A stretch of DNA of 64,000 nucleotides from DASWOJ01 sp964250755 (GTDB lineage Bacteria > Pseudomonadota > Alphaproteobacteria > Acetobacterales > Acetobacteraceae), in contig CAXUHB010000015.1 of assembly GCA_964250755.1 (NCBI GenBank), positions 1-64,000 of the forward strand, given 5' to 3'. The position numbers were made by a program, and so were the translations under genes. The notes beneath the pieces are model-generated. The model made no database searches. It was not told where the DNA came from and saw only the letters and a program-made list of their open reading frames with translations. Below, one piece after another: positions 59,186 through 64,000 of the stretch (the stretch's first letter is position 1; each line of letters starts with the position of its first letter).

Positions 59186-61408
59186 TCAGCAGCCGAGTGC
59201 ATGGGCCAGCACAGGCTGGCTTGGCTGAGGTGACGGAGAAGCAGGACGCCAGGCCTGGCAACGCAGCCATTCCATCACTTCCGCGCCGGGCATCGGTGGG
59301 CTGAACAGGAAGCCTTGCGCCTCCTGGCAGCCTTCGGCCTGCAGTTGAGCCAACTGCGCTGCGGTCTCGACCCCTTCAGCGAGCGTGCGGACGTTGAGGG
59401 CGCCGGCTATGGCCAGCACCGCCCGGACGATAGCCAGGCCATTCGGCGGCGGCTTGTCCACAGGTGGGCCAGCCTCCATCCGCTCGGTGACGGCCAAGCC
59501 GCCCGGCGCCGCTCCGTGGACCCCTGCGATGTCGCGGATGAAGCCGCGGTCTATCTTGACCCGGTCGAAGGGAAAGTCGCGGAAGTAGCTGAGCGACGAA
59601 TAGCCCGTGCCGAAGTCGTCCATTGCGATGCTGACCCCCAGCGCACGCAGCTGCCGCAGCACATCGCGCACGCCGTCCGCCGCCAGCAGCGCGGACTCCG
59701 TGACCTCAAGCTCCAGCCGGGCCGCGGGCAGGCCGGCCGCGTCGAGCGCGCCGGCGACGCAGCTGACAAGATCCTGGCCGCGGAACTGCACGGCGGACAG
59801 GTTCACGGCGACGCGCAGCCCGTTCGGCCAGCCCGCGGCTGCGGCGCAGGCGCGGCGCAGTGCCCATTCGCCCAGGGGCAGGATCAGCCCGGTCTCCTCC
59901 GCAATGGGAATGAACGCCGCGGGACTGACCTGGCCGTGCGCTGGGTGGTGCCAGCGCGCCAGCGCCTCGAACCCGCAAGGGCGTCCGGTGCGCAGGTCCA
60001 TCAGCGGCTGGAATGCCAGGTCCAGCCCCTCCCCGTCTGCCAAGGCGCGGCGCAGATCGCCGGCCAGGGTCCGGCGGGCCAGCCGCCTGGCGTCCAGCGC
60101 GGGCGTGAACATGCGCCAGCGGTCGCGCCCGTCCGCCTTCGCCTGGTAGAGCGCGAGGTCCGCGTTTCGCAGCAGCGTGTCGAAATCCGCGCCGTCGCGG
60201 GGCGCCAGGGCAATGCCGATGCTGGCGCCGGCCACCACCTCGCGCCCATCAAGGTTGAAGGGCTGCCGCAGCAGCGCGACGATGCATGCGGCCAGCTCTT
60301 CGGCTTCGGCGGGGCCAGCCAGGCCTGGCTGGAGCACCGCAAATTCGTCGCCGCCCAGCCGTGCAACTGTTCCGGTGGCCCGGACCGCGCTGGCCAGCCG
60401 CTCCGCCGCCGCGCGCAGCAGCAGGTCGCCGACCGGGTGGCCCAGGGTGTCGTTGACCTCCTTGAACCGGTCGAGGTCAAGGCACAGCACCGCGGCTGCC
60501 GGTTCCGCATCCGCCGCTTGGCTGTGCTCCTCCGAACCGCCGCGCGCCGGGCTGGCGAGGGCTTCGCGCAGGCGATCCTGGAACAGCATGCGGTTGGCAA
60601 GGCCGGTCAGGGCGTCGTGCCGGGCCAGGAAGGCCGCCTTCGCCTCGGCCCGGCGGCGTTCGGTCACGTCCTCGAACGTCGCGACCCAGCCGCCGTCCGG
60701 CATGGGGGTGTGATAGACCTCGACCGTGCGGCCGCCGGCGGCCGCCATCTCCCACACGCCGGGCTGGCGCCGCTCGAGCATGCCGCCGGACCGCTGAAAC
60801 ACCTCCTCGGCCGGGACGCCGCCGTGGTGGCCGTGTTCGGCGCGCAGCTGGATAGCCTCCATGCGGGTGGAGCCGATCCTGACCCGCTCCGGCGGCAGAC
60901 CGAAAATCTCGGCATAGCGGGCGTTGACCACGGCAAGCCGTTCGTCGGGGCCGTACATGCACAGGCCGACCGACATGTGCGCCAGCGCCGCGTCGAAGCG
61001 GGTGTTGGTGCGGCGCAGCTCGTCGGCGCGCGCCTCCGCCACCTGCGCGCCATCCTTCAAGACTTGCAGCGCGGCGGCCATCCGGCCGACTTCCCCTCGC
61101 TGCCCGGCATCCGGGATGGGAGCGTGCAGGTCGCCGGCGGCAAGGGCCGACAGGGCCTGGGTCATCCGGCGCATCGGACGCTCAAGCCCGCGGACAACGC
61201 CCGCCATGGCCGCACCGGCGAGCATGAGGACCACTCCTGCATCAAGGATGACCGCCCGCATCCCACCTGGGGCTGAAGTCTGAGCGCGTCCTGCAGCGTC
61301 CTGTGCCGTATAAGCCAGCGCCAGCACGGCCGCCGGCAGCAGCGCGGCCAGGAGGACTTGGGTGCGTGTCCACGTCACGTTGGCCCACCTGCGGAGCGGG
61401 CTGCGCAT
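59186..61408 (-). CDS. PAS-GGDEF-EAL cyclic di-GMP signalling protein
   Basis: Membrane-anchored protein of 740 residues: two transmembrane segments (about 18-35 and 53-70), HAMP (about 70-125), PAS (about 130-255), GGDEF (260-430) and EAL (440-730). The diguanylate cyclase motif RLGGDEFAV (about 350) is intact, and the phosphodiesterase residues are also intact: EALARW, VNLSAVQF, EVTESALL, DDFGTGYSSL, KIDRGF, AEGVET and QGFLFSPPM. So both synthesis and breakdown of cyclic di-GMP are possible. An insertion of about 28 residues (VHGAAPGGLAVTERMEAGPP region) lies between KIDRGF and AIVRAV in the EAL domain. ATG 61408 begins the anchor. Confidence 0.92.
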   Translation of the reverse strand: MRSPLRRWANVTWTRTQVLLAALLPAAVLALAYTAQDAAGRAQTSAPGGMRAVILDAGVVLMLAGAAMAGVVRGLERPMRRMTQALSALAAGDLHAPIPDAGQRGEVGRMAAALQVLKDGAQVAEARADELRRTNTRFDAALAHMSVGLCMYGPDERLAVVNARYAEIFGLPPERVRIGSTRMEAIQLRAEHGHHGGVPAEEVFQRSGGMLERRQPGVWEMAAAGGRTVEVYHTPMPDGGWVATFEDVTERRRAEAKAAFLARHDALTGLANRMLFQDRLREALASPARGGSEEHSQAADAEPAAAVLCLDLDRFKEVNDTLGHPVGDLLLRAAAERLASAVRATGTVARLGGDEFAVLQPGLAGPAEAEELAACIVALLRQPFNLDGREVVAGASIGIALAPRDGADFDTLLRNADLALYQAKADGRDRWRMFTPALDARRLARRTLAGDLRRALADGEGLDLAFQPLMDLRTGRPCGFEALARWHHPAHGQVSPAAFIPIAEETGLILPLGEWALRRACAAAAGWPNGLRVAVNLSAVQFRGQDLVSCVAGALDAAGLPAARLELEVTESALLAADGVRDVLRQLRALGVSIAMDDFGTGYSSLSYFRDFPFDRVKIDRGFIRDIAGVHGAAPGGLAVTERMEAGPPVDKPPPNGLAIVRAVLAIAGALNVRTLAEGVETAAQLAQLQAEGCQEAQGFLFSPPMPGAEVMEWLRCQAWRPASPSPQPSQPVLAHALGC

Positions 61409-61522
61409 CTCCGGCTCTCCAGAAGGTTCCACGGCCACAGTGCGGGCAAATCGCCAACAAAACAACAAAGGCGTGCCGCAGCCGCTGCCACGGAACTGTC
61501 GCGGGCGCACCGAGGCGGCGTG

Positions 61523-63244
61523 ATGTTAACAAGACTCATGCACTATGTCGCCCTGGCCACCGACTACGACGGCACCATCGCCCACCACGGCGTCGTGGAC
61601 CCGCCCACCTTGGCTGCGCTGGAGCGGCTGCGCGGCGCCAGCCGCAAGCTGATCCTGGTGACGGGACGGGAGCTGGACGACCTGATCCGCTGCATGGACC
61701 GGCTGGACCTGTTCGACCTGGTCGTCGCCGAGAACGGCGCGCTGCTCTACTGGCCCGCCACCAAGCAGGAGCGCACGCTGGCCGCCCCGCCGCCGCCCGA
61801 GTTTGTGGAGCGTCTGCGCGCCGCCGGGGTGTCGCCGCTGTCGGTGGGACGCGTGATCGTCGCAAGCTGGGAGCCGAACGAGGGCAAGGTGCTGGCCACC
61901 ATACGCGACATGGGGCTGGAGCTGCAGATCATCTTCAACAAGGGCGCCGTGATGGTGCTGCCCGCCGGCGTCAACAAGGAGAGCGGGCTGCGTGCGGCGC
62001 TGCAGGAGCTGGACGTATCGCCGCGCAACGTTGTGGCGGTGGGCGACGCGGAGAACGACTTCGCCTTCCTGGACCTGTGCGGGATGCCAGTCGCCGTTGC
62101 CAACGCCCTGCCTCGGCTGAAGGACGCCGCCGCCCTGGTCACGCAGGGCGAGCGCGGGGACGGCGTGGCCGAGCTGGTGGACCTATGGTTGGACACCGAC
62201 CTGGCCGCGGTGGACGCGGGCAACCCCCGCCAGCACGTGCCGCTGGCTGCCGGGCTGGACGGGGCGCAGGACCTGATGCTGGTGCCGGTGCGGGAAAGCC
62301 TGCTGCTGACCGGCACCTCCGGCGGCGGCAAGAGCACTCTGACGACGGGGCTGCTGGAGCGGTTGTCGGCGCACGACTTCCAGTTCGTGGTCATAGACCC
62401 GGAGGGCGACTACGAGGGGCTGGGCGACGCCGTGGCCATCGGCAGCGCCAACGACGCGCCGCGGGCGGAGGAGGTGCTGGAGATACTCCGCAAAACCGCA
62501 AGCTCCGTCGCCGTCAACCTGCTGGGCGTCAAGCTGGAGGACCGCCCGGGCTACCTCGCGGGCCTGCTGCCGGAGCTGCTGGCGCACCGGGAGCGGACGG
62601 GGCGCCCGCACTTCGTAGTCGTGGACGAGGCGCACCACATGCTGCCCGCAACCTGGGACCCGGGCGCCACGGCGCTGCCGAGCGGGCTGCGGGGCTTCAT
62701 GTTCGTGACCGTCCGGCCCGAGGCGCTGTCGCTCCGCACCCTGGACTGCGTGGACCGGGCGATGGCGGTGGGGGACGAGGCCGGGGCGGCGCTGGCGGTG
62801 TTCGCCCGGGCGCATGGCCTGCCGGAGCCGGAACACGCCGGCGGGGTGGAGCGGGGCCAGGTGCTGACCCTGTCCCGCGCGGACCCGGCGGTCCGGCGCC
62901 ATGCGGTCATCCCCGGCACGACCGAGCGGCGGCGCCACTTGCGGAAGTATGCTGAGGGCAGGCTGGGCGACGACAAGTCGTTCTTCTTCCGCGGGGCCGA
63001 GGGCAAGCTGCGGCTACGCGCCACCAATCTGGTCATGTTCCTGGAGATGGCGGACGGCGTGGACGACGAGACCTGGGAGTGGCATCGCCGCCGCGGCGAC
63101 TTCTCGGCTTGGGTCGAGACCAGCATCAAGGATGCCGAGCTGACGGCGGAGCTGCGCGGAGTCGAGGCAGGTGAGGCATTCCCGGACGAAGCGCGGCAGC
63201 AGGTGCGCGGCGCCATCGAGCGCAAGTATACCGCGCCGGCCTGA
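61523..63244 (+). CDS. HAD-IIB phosphatase fused to HerA-like P-loop ATPase
   Basis: A 573-residue three-part protein. Residues 8-235: HAD-IIB (Cof-type) phosphatase with nucleophile Asp14 and Asp16 (TDYDGT), TGRE (47-50) and VGDAENDFAFLD. Residues 250-480: HerA/FtsK-type ATPase with Walker A GTSGGGKST (264-272), Walker B HFVVVDEAHHML (Asp368, Glu369), and VIDPEGDYEGL after the first strand. Residues 500-573: a conserved tail (MFLEMADGVDDETWEWH, GDFSAWVETSIKD). HAD-IIB members act on sugar or nucleotide phosphates; HerA-type ATPases translocate DNA. How the two cooperate is unknown. ATG 61523 has GAGG about 8 bases upstream. Divergent from the GGDEF/EAL gene. Confidence 0.88.
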   Translation: MLTRLMHYVALATDYDGTIAHHGVVDPPTLAALERLRGASRKLILVTGRELDDLIRCMDRLDLFDLVVAENGALLYWPATKQERTLAAPPPPEFVERLRAAGVSPLSVGRVIVASWEPNEGKVLATIRDMGLELQIIFNKGAVMVLPAGVNKESGLRAALQELDVSPRNVVAVGDAENDFAFLDLCGMPVAVANALPRLKDAAALVTQGERGDGVAELVDLWLDTDLAAVDAGNPRQHVPLAAGLDGAQDLMLVPVRESLLLTGTSGGGKSTLTTGLLERLSAHDFQFVVIDPEGDYEGLGDAVAIGSANDAPRAEEVLEILRKTASSVAVNLLGVKLEDRPGYLAGLLPELLAHRERTGRPHFVVVDEAHHMLPATWDPGATALPSGLRGFMFVTVRPEALSLRTLDCVDRAMAVGDEAGAALAVFARAHGLPEPEHAGGVERGQVLTLSRADPAVRRHAVIPGTTERRRHLRKYAEGRLGDDKSFFFRGAEGKLRLRATNLVMFLEMADGVDDETWEWHRRRGDFSAWVETSIKDAELTAELRGVEAGEAFPDEARQQVRGAIERKYTAPA

Positions 63245-63376
63245 CTCAGAACGGCCACTTGCCCGTCGAGGCGGGTCGGCTTCCCGCTTTCGCAAGGAGA
63301 TGGCACACTTGGCACACGCATTCGTGTTCGCCTAGCTAGGGTACCAAACGTCTTCTCACGGGTAAGAGCATTTAAC

Positions 63377-63523
63377 ATGGCTGCACAGGAAACGAAGCGG
63401 CGCGCACCAATGGTCCGTGCGGCCCGCCCTGCGGCACTGTGCGCCCAGCGTCTGCACCCTGCCAGACCAAACCAATCCTGGCGGTGCTGGGCTTTACCTG
63501 CAACCTCAACACGGAGCGTATAA
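63377..63523 (+). other. possible 48-codon upstream reading frame of the GlsB-family gene
   Basis: ATG 63377 opens a 48-codon Arg/Ala/Pro-rich frame whose TAA overlaps the next ATG by one base (TAATG). Such an overlap permits translational coupling, but there is no clear ribosome site and composition is unremarkable. It may be a chance frame in a 278-bp leader. Confidence 0.2.
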
Positions 63524-63783
63524 TGTCCATACTCGGCTGGCTCGTCCTGGGCTTGATCGCCGGCTTCATCGGCAGCAAGATTTTCGAGGGGTCGGGCCAT
63601 GGCCTGATCGTAAACATCATCCTGGGCATCGTCGGCGCGGTGGTCGGCGGTTTCCTGTTCTCGCTGGTCGGCGCGTCGGGCGTAAACGGCTTCAATCTTT
63701 ACAGCATGTTCGTGGCGGTCGTTGGGGCCATCGTCGTGCTGTGGCTCTACAACACGCTGATGGGCCGGCGCTCCCTGCGCTGA
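63523..63783 (+). CDS. GlsB/YeaQ/YmgE-family membrane protein
   Basis: An 86-residue, three-helix transmembrane protein with the family repeat GLIAGFIGSKIF and GHGLIVNIILGIVGAVVGGF. Members are annotated transglycosylase-associated or stress-response proteins, without proven function. ATG 63523 has ACGGAGCG about 8 bases upstream. A 48-codon frame ending in TAATG overlaps its start. Terminator-like hairpins follow. Confidence 0.88.
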   Translation: MSILGWLVLGLIAGFIGSKIFEGSGHGLIVNIILGIVGAVVGGFLFSLVGASGVNGFNLYSMFVAVVGAIVVLWLYNTLMGRRSLR

Positions 63784-63793
63784 GGGCATTGCC

Positions 63794-63857
63794 GGGCCGG
63801 TGACCGGCCCTGCTGGACTCGAAAGATGCCGCTGCGGCGCAAGCTGCGGCGGCATTT
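63794..63857 (+). terminator. two consecutive hairpins after the GlsB-family gene
   Basis: The first is GGGCCGGT-G-ACCGGCCC (63794-63810). The second pairs ATGCCGCTGC (63826-63835) with GCGGCGGCAT (63846-63855) through one U-G wobble, followed by TTTGCTTG. Position and strength suggest transcription termination. Confidence 0.6.
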
Positions 63858-64000
63858 GCTTGCGCGGGCGGGTTCTGCTGGACCGGGCGGCGCACATGTT
63901 CCACCCTGCCGGCATGGCTGGCATCACCGGAGCGCGGCTGCAATCATACGGCTGAATGATCCTGCAAGCTCATCGTTGGCACAGCGGTGGCTGCACCGCC
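63858..64000. other. end of window, no supported gene
   Basis: The final 143 bases are GC-rich and contain no start codon with a ribosome site and no reading frame with recognisable similarity. Nothing further can be supported. Confidence 0.4.

Noticed and set aside
61523..63244. Phage-defence assignment for the HAD-HerA fusion
   Set aside because: A HerA-like ATPase alone is not sufficient; there is no nuclease, no SIR2, no mobile-element context, and the neighbours are housekeeping or signalling genes.
63692..63943. Minus-strand frame at the end of the window
   Set aside because: It overlaps the GlsB-family gene and the terminator hairpins and has no recognisable similarity.
1..64000. tRNA, rRNA or riboswitch genes
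   Set aside because: I looked for tRNA arms (GGTTCGAATCC-type) and for rRNA-like sequence in all intergenic regions and found none. No riboswitch motif was recognised.

Overview
The window is a high-GC (roughly 70 percent by eye), gene-dense stretch of a Gram-negative bacterial chromosome. The gene content (pepA followed directly by holC, DUF1244, DUF3108, DinB polymerase with an N-terminal zinc finger, lipobox and Tat-like signals, an EcfG-like promoter candidate before dps) fits an alphaproteobacterium, most likely Rhodospirillales and perhaps Acetobacteraceae (Roseomonas-like). That assignment is inference. I saw no rRNA, tRNA, CRISPR array, prophage or transposase. Both ends of the window look like ordinary chromosome.

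Layout. 0-10 kb: an aminotransferase with a gamma-glutamyltransferase-like lipoprotein, a DsbA-like thiol protein, a divergent response regulator / hybrid sensor kinase pair, dps and rlmI. 10-24 kb: a lipoprotein operon interrupted by a repeat, class II aldolase, M20 carbamoylase-type amidohydrolase, ROK sugar kinase, DNA polymerase IV, two tandem 400-residue AspC-type aminotransferases, a tandem GNAT protein, small stress-type proteins, an ECHDC3-type crotonase and aroE. 24-35 kb: DUF3108, DUF1244, a KimA-like permease, a glycerate kinase-pyruvate kinase operon, a GH5-like hydrolase, aroQ with a saccharopine-dehydrogenase-like protein, and pepA-holC.

35-55 kb is the most distinctive part: two facing catabolic operons. 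The minus-strand operon runs hydantoinase-like amidohydrolase, small lipoprotein, nitrilase-family carbamoylase, Dpp/Opp-type transporter (binding protein, two permeases, fused double ATPase) and an SDR dehydrogenase. The plus-strand operon runs flavin monooxygenase, second carbamoylase, Asp/Glu/hydantoin-type racemase, branched-chain-type binding protein, LivH, a single LivM-LivG-LivF fusion polypeptide and a cytosine-deaminase-like amidohydrolase. Together they encode uptake, ring opening, carbamoyl hydrolysis and racemisation of an unknown cyclic amide or ureide.

55-64 kb: ABC-F ATPase with a small partner, a short LOV photoreceptor, 3-methyladenine glycosylase, a GGDEF/EAL protein, a HAD phosphatase-HerA-like ATPase fusion and a GlsB/YeaQ membrane protein.

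Two families of dispersed short repeats pervade the window. Family A is a palindromic REP sequence, mostly present as inverted doublets (REPIN-like, eight doublets plus singles). Family B has four copies of a roughly 40-bp element ending in CAATGACG. Several copies have entered genes: one doublet lies in frame inside a lipoprotein signal peptide, one abuts an aminotransferase whose start codon position is ATT, one family B copy supplies a start codon, and others extend C-termini. Independently, the palindrome RTCGAY is almost absent, and every Ile-Asp codon pair I checked uses ATA or ATT instead of ATC.
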